Assembly (NCBI GenBank): GCA_013433145.1
Contig: CM024170.1
Span: 9,639,366 to 9,703,365 of the forward strand
Origin: Ascaris suum
Lineage: Eukaryota > Nematoda > Chromadorea > Rhabditida > Ascarididae
Direction: 5' to 3'
DNA: 64,000 bases
Shown: positions 14,501 through 29,700 of the stretch, one piece after another
Numbering within the stretch: the stretch's first letter is position 1
Layout: each line of letters begins with the position of its first letter
Position numbers and translations under genes: made by a program
The notes under the pieces: model-generated
What the model was told of the DNA's origin: nothing
The model's input: only the letters and a program-made list of their open reading frames with translations
The model's database searches: none

Positions 14501-17500
14501 TTTCGTCCTGAAGCATTTTTTTGATCTGGTTGCTAGTAGTCCGCATTGCATCTTATTCCGAACAATTTCGGACGACTCGAAAAATGGCAAGTGAGAATGG
14601 CATGAGGCTAATGCATCCTCCATTAATTTGAACTCAATTCCCTTAAAAGGGCCTTCAGAGAAATTTCTTCCAGAAGTGCAACGGTTCCCTTGTAAATTTT
14701 ATGGTTGTACTCGGCATATGCCTAGTCTTAGCAGTGATGGTAACTATCTGATTGAATTTCGGTCGGAAGTCGAAATTTCGGTTAGTTTCTACCGAATAAA
14801 AATCGGCTTTAACTTTGTTCTGTTGCAACCGAAATTTGGTCTTCACATAAATCCTTTCTACTGGTCAGTAACCAATATTTGGAACGTTGCGAACAATATT
14901 CGGTTCACGCCAAATGCCACGGCCGACGCTCCGTGACCGATTCTTTGAAATCTGGTCGGTTTCAACGGAATTCCGATTGCGCACGAATGCATTCAGTCGG
15001 CTAAATCACAACTGCCACCTCCTTTTGTATTTTCTGAGTATATTTCTAAGAATGTTACAGCATGATGATATTCAACCAGCAGAAACGATCGACAAAAGTG
15101 GCTAAAAAAGACTCCACACGTCTATGATAAACGGCTTGGAGAGAAGGCGGAAATGATTCGGCTAAACTTTCTTGCGTACTGATTGTCATACCACTGCACT
15201 AAGTTGCAGAATAATAGGGGGCTGAGAGATGATGGAAGTATTTAATACGTACACTTTCCAGATCGTTCGCAAGCGTCGTGTTTGATACTTCAAGTATAGC
15301 ACATTTCTCTTCAATTGCTTGCAGCTTCTCCTTTAAAGCTGCCAATTCTGCATGCGCCTTGCTCACATCCTCTATATTTACCTGAGAAAATTGTGTGTGA
15401 AGAATACACTCAAAGATTCATTGCAATGACGATCCAGGACTTGAAAAAACATTCGATGCTATCTGAATTTAAGTTAAATATGCCGACGACAACCTCATCT
15501 CTGATATGTTTACGCCCTACAAGTCAAAACAGAATTTTCATACAAAAAATTATATGCTGCAAATGAAGGTGATATAACTTTAGAAGTGATTCACCCCCCC
15601 CCCCCCCCCCCAAAAAGGTAGTCGACGTGTAAACCTATATCAACCAGAAACAACGAGCATCTTTGTTTTTGTTGCTTTCGCAGTCCTCGAATGATGCAAA
15701 CTGTCCAGAAAACCGAACAATCTATAAACACCTATGATCAAACAGTTATTGCGTGAGAACTTGATCCGTATTAAAATTCCTAATAAATTGCATAAATTTC
15801 ACTGAAAGCAGCTTGTTCACAATGCATCACAGTGAGTAGTAAATGCTTTTATAAAAGATTTATTGCCATCGCTTATTCAACTCCATTAAAGAGCTCTATT
15901 TAAATTGTTGTTAAACAAGAATAAACCTACCGATGGAACAGCACTAAGTTGCTCCTGCATCGACCTCTTGCATTCACTCGCCTCAGATAGCTCATTTTGT
16001 AGTGCTTCCACACGTTGGAACATCTGAAATCAATGAAAATTATGCTTGAACTACGTTTATATTGAGCACCTCCATAATTCAATACACGAATCTTTTATTT
16101 CATCTCATTTAAGCGATGAATCTTGCACTGCATTCCTGCAGCTTGTTAGCATTACAGTGAAGAAAGGTAGCAGGATAGAACAACAGAGAGGGAGAGAAAG
16201 AGATGGAACCAATAATACCACTTTGGATGCATCTATATAGTATATATGGATTAAATACAAAAAAATCACAGAAGATGCAGCTTTTATCAAAAAATAAATT
16301 CCCAAGTTTACATATATCATTTTTTTTCAAGGGCAGCGACAATTTACTAAATAGTAATCACAATTGAAAACTCAACTATTTTTTCTAGGAAACCCCAACA
16401 AATTTACATATATCATACATAAATTCACTGCCATCATTCTAGACAATAATTCATAAATATAACGGTAAAAACAGCTGCAGGGTTGTGCACTGACGGAAGA
16501 GATATAAAGGACGCCAACGATCAACGTAGTATATCGAGACACAACCCAAGTATTTAAAAAAAAATCATGTCTCGGCTCATAACACCATCACTGCTGCCAA
16601 CGATCTCATGTCTGATATAAAGTTGAGACACCTCTAACGATAACACTATGGGCCGATAGGTTAGTACAACCCTTCTGTACTACGCGATACGAATCATGAC
16701 GCACCAACCAAGTGCAATCGGTCCTCATATCATAACACAAATAATTACTGTCGTGAAAAATGCACTATGACAAAGGAATACTAAAAGGCGAAAACACATT
16801 TAAATAGGTGAAAAAAAAAAAATGTTCTAAATAAGTCACCTCTGCTTTTTCTTCCCTCATTGTTTCTAGTTCGTTCTCGATGACGCGCTTCGCTTCCAAA
16901 ACAGAGTGCAGCTCCTTCTTACACTGAAATCACAATTTACAATAATTCCATCATTCAAGAAATAATTGTTCTGTTCCTTAACTAGCAAAAAAGTTTCGAA
17001 AAAAGAGAAAGAAAAAGAAAAACAACCGCCCACAAGACAAACTAATAAGATTGACTGCAAAACAACGCATGACCTGAGCTTGTTGCCCTTCGCAAGCTTT
17101 CAGCTGCTCCTTCAGATGAACGTTCTCTTCCTTGATTGAATTCAGCACCCTCTCTTGCTGAAACAACTTAAGCTATCAGAATTATGTCAAGTCCTTAATC
17201 GAACATATCTACTGATGCTGTCACTGATTTGATGTATGTACAGCCAATAACTTGGATGAGTGCGAAAATTTCTCAATCTCGAGCTTCATTATTTAGCCCT
17301 TTGTCTCGCAAAATGGTCAAGAACATCCAAACGTGAGAAATTATCACTTCTAAAGATGAAACGACAAGCACACCAACTTCTCTCAAGCAGTTGTAATCTG
17401 ATCCCGTTAAGACCGCGCTGGACAGCAGCGCTTGGCAGTGAAAATGAACGGAAAAAAAAGTTGTGGGAAAGATCCCTGAATTGGGGACCCTTCCTCTCTA

Positions 17501-20500
17501 CTTGGTAATCAACGAGGTGAAAAACCATCCGGCAGCTACCGAATAATTTCGTTAAAAGAAAAGCAACATTACTGAAACTTTTATGCATAAATTTCACCAT
17601 CTTGCAGTTCATTGCAGTTCAAATTACGCTTAATGGGAATATGTTTGCAACATTTACATACTTTTACATGAATCGTTCAACTGAGTGGGATTCTATAGAA
17701 AATGATAAAACAAATTTGGAACAAGCAGTGAAACAGCTGATTTGGCTTACTAGCATGGATCCTAAAGGTCAAGCAAAAGCTTTGCTACGTTCTCATATTC
17801 TGAACACAAAATGGGAATTCAACAAGAAAATTAATCAACCTCACCAAGTAAACAATACAAGGCAAGAAAAATAAATAAACTGCTGAAACGCAGGTGGTAG
17901 ATGAATAATTTTAGAAATGGAGACAGGAAGATTGCGTAAAGACATGGCCTGGTATTAACAGTCAAATTCTTCCTCTCGTATTGAAACATTTCTAAATTCA
18001 TTCAACGATCAAATAAAACAACCTCGACCAATTGTTCGTTGGTGACCTTCAATCGTTCCTCTAACGTAAGCTTTTCTTCGCGAATGTCATTCAGATCCTT
18101 TTCATACTGGAATCGGAATAAAGAGAATTTTAACGAACCAAAATTTGCAACATCACTTTTTATAGCAGTATCAACTAAAAACCAATCTAATATGGTAAGA
18201 TATATAAGTAATCAAGTTGAGTCTATAAACGCAACCGTTAGTCCTTCTATTAACAGTGAACTTGACGGCTGCATGAAAGCTCCGCCTAGTCGGTCTCATG
18301 TTATCAGCGTCGCAGAATGCGACCAAGAAGGTCAATGCGCCACGAGATGGCTACTCATCATCATTCACACTTGCTGCCTAAGATAGCAACAGAAAACAAC
18401 GGCCAAAAAAATCAATTAAAGTTGCCTGACTGGATACGAACATGTTTATATCAGAGCTATCAAAGCGAACTAGCTGCATTAGATGAACTCAAAATATTCT
18501 CGAAAGTATGAACACAATTTCAGCGATAGAATTGATGGTCGCATTTTGTAATTACAGAGGCAATCCATTATGAGAGGTGTAATACTCAGAATTGAAGAAG
18601 AAGATGGATTTATGCAACAATGTGCGGGAGCAAAAAATTTAATAAATGGCATAAGGATGTAAGATGGCCAAGAGTTTTCATGAAGCTCCGAGCATTTTCG
18701 ACGAGGAATGCATGACCAATAACAACTAGGCTATCTGGAAAAAATCCGCCTGAGCTCTTGATGAACGTATTCGAGCGTTTACCGTCTCTTAACAAGCCCC
18801 TTCCCCCTCCCCCCCCCCCCCCCATTTTGTCAACGCCGCTCTCAAATGGACCAGCGTGCAGAAGTGACAAAAAAATACCCGTTGCTTTAGAGAGAGAAGT
18901 TCCTCCGCATGTTCTTTATTCTTTGCATCAATTTCCCTCTTAACTTCCTCCACCGCTGAGACGGTTTCCTCTTTGTGCGATGATTCCAACTCCTCCACCC
19001 GGCTAAGCAACTGAAATTTTTGATGAGAATTGCATATATTACAAAGAGATATCCAGGGGATTTCTTGCTGAATGCAGTATAATAAAAAAGAGTGGCGGTC
19101 AAAACTGCTGAAGAATTGCGTGATAAAATTCCACGATTTTCGTCTCATGTTTCATGAAGATCAATCAATTTCTTTTCGCATCGCCGCCAATAACTAATCA
19201 ATAGTTGAGAAGGCAAGAAAGAGGACTGAAGTCTTTCCGTCATTAAAAAAACGGAAATCAACCAAAAATGCGTCCTGCTTCCGTCACATTCCAACAAGTA
19301 AATTTTTTGTACGCAGCCGCATACTCCTAACATCAATGTCCCTTTAAGGAGGATTATTAAAAGTTACATATTAAGGGCGGAAATAATTCGCCGAGGAATA
19401 AACAAGTAGATAAATAAGTTTAAAACCATGCATCACTCACCTTTGCATTTTGATCTCTGAGGGTATCCAGTTCAGCATTAACCTCTTTGAGTTTTTCCTC
19501 AGTTCGGATTAAATCTCTCTCCACTTCCATCTTTTCGCGATCATTCTTATTTGCCTGAAAAATGGTCTCTGCGATCATGTGCCTTTTCCATATAAACATT
19601 TTACATCCACTAAAGATCAAATGTACCAACGAGAAACCTTTACACAGCCTGTTACTGCTCTTTGCCACCCATATTAGGAAGAACTCATTAAGCCTTGTGT
19701 ACCAAATCCATAAAACAATAGTATTAAGCACTGAGATCGAAAGCAATCAACCAATGAAAACACGAGCGAGATAAAACGAACCCAATCGCGCATCTGACTA
19801 AATGCTTCAGCATGGATTTGCTGCTGTGACTGCAATGCATTCGTTTGTGCCATCAGCTCATCAACGCAATTCTGACGCAGTTCCAACTGCAATAATTATT
19901 TATGGACGAAATGAAAGCGATTTGCAATTAACAACGTCAATTCACTTCTTTTTCCTCAATTATGCATCTCACCACGCCGCAGGCGAATTAGTTCAGTTGA
20001 AGAAAGCCAGTAAAGGAGGATCTGGAAGGAATGAAGGCGATCCGCAACTCGGTGGATCATTTTCCGATGAGATTCCTAGTCAAAGACCGGATTGCCTGCA
20101 TTCTCTGTTCTTTTCCTTCTTCAATAAACAAGCAAGACGAAAAATGACCACTTTTAGAATGGGTTTTGATAAAGTAATGTTGTTAAACAAGCGCTGAACC
20201 GATTCGAAAGCTAAAAATCATAACCGCGAGGTGCTGCAGTTTAACCCCACCCCCCCCCCCCCCCCTCCTCTCGCTACAGATTCTTCGACCGCCCGATACG
20301 GACTCACATTACATATGAATTGTTGTTCGTGCAATACATAATGCAAATGGGTGCCTAAACTGAAGAAAAACATAAACGCTGCAAATCGAACTATGAACTC
20401 TGACTCGGACTACCAATATAACCAAATAAAGATATTTGAAAATTGGCACCTCCTTTTCAACCTCGCACTTTTGTCGACGCAATTCTTCGCACTCTTCCGT

Positions 20501-23500
20501 TTTCTCAGTAATCATTGCAAGTGCTTCCCTCATCTCGTCCATTAACGAGGCACCAGTGTGTGCACCGCCCGACGTACCGGCCGCCAACGATGCATCCCAA
20601 TCTGCCATCTGCAACATTGCGACTAAAAATTAGGATATTTCTTACACTTCACAGAATATAAATTTAAAAAATTGGTTTATAAAAATTCAGCCATAATAAA
20701 ACACTTGAAGAGATTAATCGCAAAGCACAGAATATTCCAGCATTTGCTCAAAGCAACAGCTGCATCAACTAAACAAATTCGGTTCATATTGCAAGCAAAA
20801 CAACAATATGAAATACAATATTTCTTGGCAAATGAAGAATATGTAAGAACTACCTGTAGTCGCTCCTCAAATATTATAAACGAGTTTTTAGTTATGCATC
20901 TAAAACAAAAAACTTCCACAGGTTTTCCTATCAGAATAAACTCTGGATATGAATACGGAAACGAATGATTACAGACTATGGATAATAAACACGAAAATAA
21001 ACATCGCAGCGACCTATTCCATTCAACTAAAAGGATCAATTAGTATCTGCTATGGGCAATGGAACAAGTGAAAAATATCACTCAAAGTATCGAAGAAAAA
21101 AAAGTATGGAAATGTGGAAATGAAATGATGAAAAAAGAAATACATTAGACGGCTATGCAAGCTAGGAGCGAAGTTGGGTAGGATCAAACTTCGAAATAGG
21201 TCAAAAAACTTCCGAAGAAATTGTTGCATACAATTCTAGCAAATCCGGCAATCTTATCTATCGACCGACAGCGAAATGTGGACCCAAGAACTCCTCCAAC
21301 TATACTACATCAAATTTCTTTTGTATTTTGCTAAGAGGTGTTTCTAAGAAATTAAAACTACGTTAATATTTGCTTCATACTTATTTATTTTATAATGTAT
21401 TCTGATTCACGCAAAGGGTACAATGCGTACATTATCCTCATATGCGATAAAACACCTGAAGCCTCATCGCTGCTATCCACTTCGTAAAATGGAAAATGTT
21501 GGTGTGATGGCACTTTTTTCATTTCACCTATCCTCCATAATAACAAATCCTAAAGAATAATCCCTCAAAACACAAACACAATAGAAACAGATTGCAATCA
21601 CGAATAGGCCGCCATCGAAAAGTGTGGACGATTTCACCTGAGCTAACCTTTTCCCATCCATTATTGGAATCGGTGGTTCCCTCACTGCTCGACGCTTTCC
21701 CCTCAGTGGTAGCAACTTTCATTTCCACAATATCGGCCGCACCTTCACCTACCACTGATCGGTAACGATGCAGTGCTGTTTCACTCTCTGTGATGCGCAT
21801 CTTGCACTGCTCCAACTCCCTTTGCGCATTGTCACGAGCTTCGCTTACCGATGCCAGCTCACACCGCCATGCTTCTTCCTCAACAAAACATTCAACTCTG
21901 TTAATAATACAGATGGCTTTCATGATATTTATCGAATGCAGTTCGACAGCAACCGCTTCCTTCACTCAGCGATTTACCCACGTTTGCTATCCCTCTCACC
22001 GATATCCCATTCAGAAGTTTCAGACTCCTTAACAGCTCCACGAGATGAGAAAGAAATCGAGCACTCTACGATTGTTCAACAGCAGGAGTTTCAAGTTTAA
22101 TTACCTGTTTGAAATTAACTGTTTAATTAATCAACTTAACTGTTTAATTACCTAACACCGAACTTCCTGCCGCAAAAACAGCAAGGATGTTTCTTAAAGA
22201 AATACCTTTTCTCCATGCTCAGCCTGAAGCTGTACAAACTTCTCGCGAAGTATCCTCAGTTCATTGTCGCTCTTCTCCAGCATATCCCTAATTTCAACAA
22301 ACTTATCCAAACTTGCACCCATTGCCATATTATCTCGAGCCAGTTTTCGTTCGACTCTCTAAACACAATACGCATAAGATAAAGCAATTCAGGCATAAGT
22401 TCGTGCTGAGAACAAAACATTTTTTGTGTTAGATCATGTCGTTTCCATTTATAACGTTATATCATTGTTAACATGCATTTTAAATGATGAAAAAGAATGT
22501 AAGCAAAAGAGAAAAGCTTCCCTGCAAGCGGAAAAGATCAGTTTTTAAACTCTGCAGTGTAACAACGCTACCGAATGAAACGAAAAAATGCATAAAAGAT
22601 ATAAAGAGATGAGATGGAAAAGAAGAAAAGATAAATCAAATTCGCCAAGAGCAGCCAAAAAATTATTTAATAGTACGCATTAAAAAACGAGTGAAAACGT
22701 AAGTAAGGCCGACAGATAAATCAAAAAATATATTGTGAGACCGCCAACGAAGTTTTCCGAACAGATAAATCAGAAAATTCCGTTTAATCATAAAGGGAAT
22801 GGAATAAGCATTTTTTCTTCAACCAGAATCCAAAATCACATCACTCTATCTCTTCACTTTAATTTCATTTTCACTGCATCCACTGGACCATTTACGTCAC
22901 CAATGCAACCATTTACATTCAAAGGGCAGAAATCGCGATTTAAAATCAGATAAAGCAAACCTTATGACCGGATGATGACAACAGTTCCTTATGCACATCG
23001 AAAAATCGGGCATCACAATATCTTCCAAACCCTCCCTCCCCTTGTGTAAAACAGCTGAGAATGTGAACTCTTGCGAGAGCCCTAGTTTTCGATGGAGCCG
23101 TCACTTCAAGCGTCCTCTCCCCTTTACTGAACTTTTGGAGGCAATATTCTACCGACAAGAGTCCCCCACTTTCCTGAGAAAAGCAAACAATTCCTCGGAA
23201 GAAGAAATGCTCTCATCAAGGTTTTGGACGGTGAATATCATTTCTCACTCGGACACAACAACGTTTTCTATTGCAATATTATCTGACGATAAAACCGACT
23301 GATTTTTCAAAACATTCATCCAAAAAGCTGAAATCAATAACAAATGCCCTCTTACTCCTTTCTCTGCTCTCAGCACTGCAAAAAGCTCCTCAGCAACCCC
23401 GATTAGCATACAAGGGAAATCTACACTGCAAATCGTAACACAGGTAATAAACGGTAACAAAGAATGCTAACTGCAGTAATTATTACAGCAATAACAAACC

Positions 23501-23655
23501 GAAGGCTGTTGAGCTCGGTATCGATCGCACCGATCGCCGATCGAAATCGATTGACATCCGAACGCAGTCGTTCACGCTCATCTTTCGAGGTCTCCAACTC
23601 TAAACGCAACCTCTCCACTTCATCCTGCAAATTACCTCTGCCACTATTAGTTAAA

Positions 23656-23740
<85 letters not shown>

Positions 23741-26700
23741 TCCTAACATTTATCTAAGATAGTCCCCTTTATTGTATTGGGTCTAGAAAATTCAAAAATG
23801 TATCTGCGTTAGCAACTGCCGACAACCGGTTTGCAATCAAGGTACTTGTACTGCAGTGGATTCAGTAGACGAGCCCAACGAAACAAATGAACGCCGCCTT
23901 TGAAAAAAAGGTTCCCGAAGACAACATCAAAATACATAACAACCGAACAAACAGCTGCAATTACCGATTAATAAATAAATAAGTAAAACAGTCAATTCGA
24001 AGATTTCTTCCACAGCATAAATCGCCGCAGGTTTATACCTAAATGCACCGCCAACCGCGGCTATTGGAAAAGCAAATAAATATAAGAGGGTCAATCGCTG
24101 TCTTCATAGCACAGATAATTTCAGTGACTTTATAGCAATCCGGATAACCAAACAGTCAAAACGTCATAATCTGTGCGCTCATTGGTTCCATTTGACTGTC
24201 CCTCCAGCATCCGGTGTTACTTCATGAAACCAGACAGCACAATTGTCAAACTATTGTCAGTGTTTTCTGCTACCTCAGTTGGCACATGATTAATTCTATA
24301 TAAAACAATTTAGCCACAAAGTATAATTTTTAGAATATGTTTGGCAGTGATAAGAAAATCGAATGAAAAACAAATACCAACCAAAGATCCATTAGAAGGT
24401 TTACTCTTAGAAGCCTCGAAGGAGAGTCTCAATCTCTCAAAATCATTCGTCAACTTCTCGAGTTGTTGTACTGTCTCTGCATTTTCAGCTTTACACAGCT
24501 CATAGCGCTCTTCGTATTCGATCAGATTCGCTTTCAACGCATCTAAGAAATTAAAGGAAAAGGATTTGTAACTGAGATAAACGCATTTAAGAAACTGGCC
24601 ACACTGCTATCCACTCGTGCCACTTGAAAGAAATCGAGGTGCGGATAATGCATATCGAATGCGGATAATGCAAAACCACTTACCACCTCAGTCACAAATC
24701 TCCACATGAGGAAAACTGTTGCTAACCACAAAATATTATAAAAACGATCTCAAGGACGGGGTCAGAGTTAAGATGAAGAGAAGTGAGAGACAAAAGCAAA
24801 TGGATGGAAGCTCAAATTAAAAAAAAAAAACTGTACAAAAAGCGAACCGATGCGGGTGGTGAGATCGCGATTTGAAATGACCACCGATCCGTGTTCAGCC
24901 TTGTGACTCTCAAACTCCTCATTTAAGTCGTTATAAGCAGAAGTCAGTTCATTATTTTCACGCCTGAAATACTCTGAAAATCAGTTTTATGATAAGGCTG
25001 CAAACAAGAGAAACGCATTAAAATGCCTCGGTAAATTGTGTTTAGCAACTTCGAAAAGCGTCAAAAAATGATCAAAATTCGTTATATATAAGAAAAACGT
25101 TTTTAGTGACAATATTCAAAGGCGCAGTGTACATCCTTAAGTAAAATCACTAAACATCACTATTATTCAAGGATGACTGTGGCATTTTTTAAACGAAAGA
25201 ATCCCAAGCGCACAAAGTGGAAAGACTTCAATCAGCCCTTTTCAAATGAAATAACACATTCTGCAGCCATTTTACGCTGATTTCCACTACATAAAAGTTG
25301 CACTACTAAAAGCGAGGAAGGGCACCTTCTAAAAACAGTCTTCACCGAAAATTCGAAACCTCGAAAAAAATGGCATAAATGAGGATCGAGAGAGGGAGAG
25401 AAGAATGACCGATGGGGAAGAAGTAAGCCAACCATTCCTGAAGTAGCACCGATAAGCAGAACTCCAAGAGAACTGGAAAAGAAAAAGGGAGTGAAAATAT
25501 ACTAAGACTGCAGATAGACGAATACTGCCTTTATAAAGGAGATTCGATGAGATACAGAGCTGAAAATGCCCCACCTCAGCTTCTCTAATTCTTTGTCCTT
25601 ATCCCAGTTGCCTTCGCTTAACAGAGATTCCGCGGCATCCAGCTTAGCCTGATATTCAGCTACTTCCTCTTTCTGCTTCGCAACAATCGCCGAAAGCTCC
25701 GTCAGCTCCTGGCGTAGACTCTCCATGCCTGCCGGGTCCATACGTGACTCGGCCAACAAACGGATCTTTTCTACTTCCGCACTCGCCTCTTCCAATATTA
25801 ACCTGAGAGAACAACTTTAAAACCTCAAAACACTGGAAGAGGAGAGGATAAACGCATCCAAGCTGCATATCCTCTACTTTTTTGCATCAGTTTTTATTCC
25901 TTTAACGTTTGCACTATTTTTGAAAAACATAAAAGATGCATATCTCCCAATATTTCTGCACTCAGTAAAAAACCATTGCATGAAGCACAAAAATCTTTTT
26001 TTCAACGAAAAACCACGAAAGAGAAAAGCAAAACATGGTACCCGAATTACTCATGAATATATCCTTGTCGGAAACGTCGCAGACGATTATTTTTGAAGAG
26101 AATTTGAAGCTCGGTAAGTGGCAAATGGCAACTATTCATCTATGGCAGTTGAAACTTGGATGCTTAAGTGTTGAAAAGGATTTTATTTCAGCGATAAATA
26201 GGTGAAAAATTTTGGTGAATCAACAGTTCAGTAGAAAAAGTCATGTAAGGTATCGGAAATTTGCATTTCCGAACGCTTCTTTCTTTGAGACTTCTGGAAA
26301 TTTCAATTATTTTCGTAACACGCTTATTATCTGGTTGCCGCTCTCTTCGGAAATCTTTACTTCGACTAATCTATCAATGTTTTGTCCCCAAATGGTGAAA
26401 CGGTGGGGAAGAGGATAATATTTGCATGCTATCCGATTGGAGTTATTTTATGGCGAATCATGTCTGTAACCCAAAATGCAAAAAACATTAACAATTTCAT
26501 AACCAATCGCAGGTTACTTTTCGTTAACGAACAGATTCGAGATTCCCCCTCAGATGTCTTATGTGTCAGTTCAGGGTTTCAAAACGATTAAATTCTGCAT
26601 TCACCAATCTTCATCAATCCTTATATATGGTTGCTTAATCTCACTCATCACTGTCAACGTTAACACTCAACGTTACGGCATCTGCATCAACCACAGTAAG

Positions 26701-29700
26701 AGCTGAAAGGCTTGGAGCTATGTGTTGATAACACACACAGTGCCACAAAAGTAGACAGCATCAACGCTGCAGCTGGTGAGGACCATACCCACTGCAGTGT
26801 GATTCGCAGGAGGCGAACGCCCCATCAAATGTAGCCAGACGAGCGAAGAGGAGGGTGAGGAAGCGGAGAGGGTGGAGGGAATAAGAGGTCAGGAGAGGGA
26901 AGGATAAAGAAATGTAATAACTGCGATTCTCCGAGACTCCAACTGATCCTGTTGAAATCACATTCTCAGATTGACAGGAGATCGAAAAGGGCGGGACAGA
27001 ATGCTCGTACTAAATCCATAAGCAAACGTTCTCTCCCAAAACTGAATAATCGTAAAAAGATTTGAGAAAAGCTTTTGAATTGCGAATATTAAGGAACCTA
27101 TTTCGTTCGGCCTCTAACTCCTTCTCACGTTCGTACTTCTCGCGCTGCACATCGAGCAAAGCGTGTGCATCTTCAAGTTCGGCTCGCAACTTCTTTACTT
27201 CCTCACTAAAACAGCACTTCTGCACCTTTTCAGTTCAAACACCAACTAAACAAATGACATCCCCGGAGGCTGGAAACCATTTTTCAATGGCCATATGCAT
27301 AAACGATCGGTAATATGCATACAGATGACCGCAAATCGCAGAAAAGATGGCATCTATGTTCAACCAAAAGGCCAATATTTAAAACTTTCAAATGTCAACA
27401 GCTCATCTATATGTTAATTAACGAAAGAGAAAGTTGCTCTGAGGATCACGGTCAAAGACTACTTCAAAACAATAGCCACTGTGCCTAGTAAGTTGAAAGA
27501 GATATAAACACAAATGTACATTTGCTCAGTTAATTCTTCAATTCCCAACGAAACGAGTAAGACGCCTTAACGTAGCTTCAAAGCAAATTCGTTCGTTTCG
27601 CACCTCAATCACTCAAATCAATTACCACCTCATTACTGTCCATCTCTTTTAAAAATAGAACAAAAAACGACTTACTTCGACTCTTGCATCCTCTCGTTGC
27701 AAGTATGGGCTTCCTCCTTTAAACGCTCGCACTCAATCTTCACGTCACGAAGTTGTTCACTCAGCGCCGAGTCAATCGCTTGTAGAGTAAGTCTATCAAT
27801 TTCCTCCTCTCTCGCCTTATTCTCCCGCCTCTTCGCTTCCACCTAAAAATTATATGCATCAAACCTAAAATTCGCCTCCCCCTTCCACAGACCGCTCCTA
27901 AAATAACAGTGACGGAGAGAGGAAAGAAGTAGATGCAATCGCTTGTCCCCTCCCCCCTCCCCTCTTCAGTAATGCTGCATCCGCATTTTGGCTTCTGCCG
28001 CACAACTACTCCAATTCCATTACATCATTCCAACTAACCATAAGGAAGCTAATTTGTCGAATAAACTAGGCACAGCAAAAAATTTTCGCGCCAAACTGTC
28101 ATGCACGGGTTATCAGGCTGAATTTCGCTCTCTGGCTTGACATCGCAAAGTTTCCATACTCCAAAAAGTCGATGCTCAAGGCGACTGCTTTAATAGGACT
28201 AAGGTGGAACATGAGGGTCGATAAAACTGCGGTTCATTCTAGACCGCATAAAACAGCAATTTCATGTCAACTAAAAACTCAAAAAATTGAACCTCGGCAC
28301 TGAGACGAGTGTATCTTTCAAGAAGTTCTTTGTGTTTCTCTTCAAGCAGCTCAAGTGCTACATTCTTCGTAGAAGTGGTGCGTGGCAAAGCAATATCGTC
28401 CGTATCGTCCCATGCCTAAATTCAAGTAAACCTTTTGTGTCTAAACATTGCGTTGATGCCTCTATTCAATACTACGCTTAATCGATTAAATAAATAAAGG
28501 AGAACACAAAAAATGAGTCAAAAGGACGCCAATTGGAAAAAAAAAGCAAAATAATTGGAAATTTTTGGAGTTCACTATGAATATGAATCTCCGATCCGGG
28601 AGGCGAACTTGAAAGCGAAATTTAACAGCGTTCAATGATTATCAAATTTCAGTGGAATTTGCTAAATCAACTTTTTTTTTTAAATTTATAAAACATTCCT
28701 ACGGAAAGAGGGAGGTGGGTGGTCATTTTCTCTGCACATCTCGTTATGCGAAACATCCTTCGGTTCATTTCTTCATCGTATATAAATAATAATAGAGCAA
28801 AATTATCGTTGAAAACATCTCGACCGATATCAGCAAATTGCGAATACTTTTGACGATGTTATATATCAAACGCTGCAGCATTATTACCGATCATCCTTCA
28901 ATAAGAACGAAAGATGGAAGAGAAAGTATATCAAAGTGCTTACGTTCACGTATATTTTCCACTTTCGGGTCTTTAAAATAAATAAACAAATAAATAAATA
29001 AATAAATAAAATAAACAAGTAAACAAGCGGACAAATATTTAGAGCATTCATGCATTCCTTGGAAATAGCAAATTCAATCGATATCCGACCTCATTTATAA
29101 AACAATTGCCGCTTATAGCATGCGAAGGTCATAAACTATACTACTACCTCCCAAGTTCTCGTTTCCCATTTTATAAAGAGGAATGAAATGACTCAAAAAT
29201 AGAGAGTGAGACAACAACATCAAAGAATTTAATATGAAAGAAACGAACCTTTTGCCAATCGTCAGTTTCTTCAGTCTGTGATTCAGCACGCGTAGAGTTC
29301 TGTCCTTCTGGAGAATGAAATCGCATCTGAAAATTTAGTGAATTAGAGAAGTCATCTTTGCAAGGATGATTTTAAAAATGTGGACGACGAAATGTCACAT
29401 TATGTTTCTCATTCAAAACAGCGTATGTTGGCAGAAGATGATTCGAAACCGACGACTCACGTAAACAGCAACGGATGTGCCAGTTTACTGCGGCAATGAG
29501 TTAAAAGATTTAATCGATAGACGAGCTCAGTTCTAAATTCAGAAATCTCTGCAATACCCCTCCCCCCTCCACCTCTCCTTCTTGTCATCCACACCCCTTC
29601 CCATCCATCATGAAATGAGAAACATTTTTTGTTAACTGCAATCACTTCTTACAACTATAATAACTCCGTTTCTTCAAGTTCAATTAAGTTCAACCGTTCG

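Noticed and set aside
22085..22150. Stretch with AGTTTAATTACC and repeated AACTGTTTAATTA resembling the start of the nematode spliced leader
   Set aside because: Only part of the leader word matches, no donor or Sm-site arrangement follows, and the area is simple AT-rich direct repetition.
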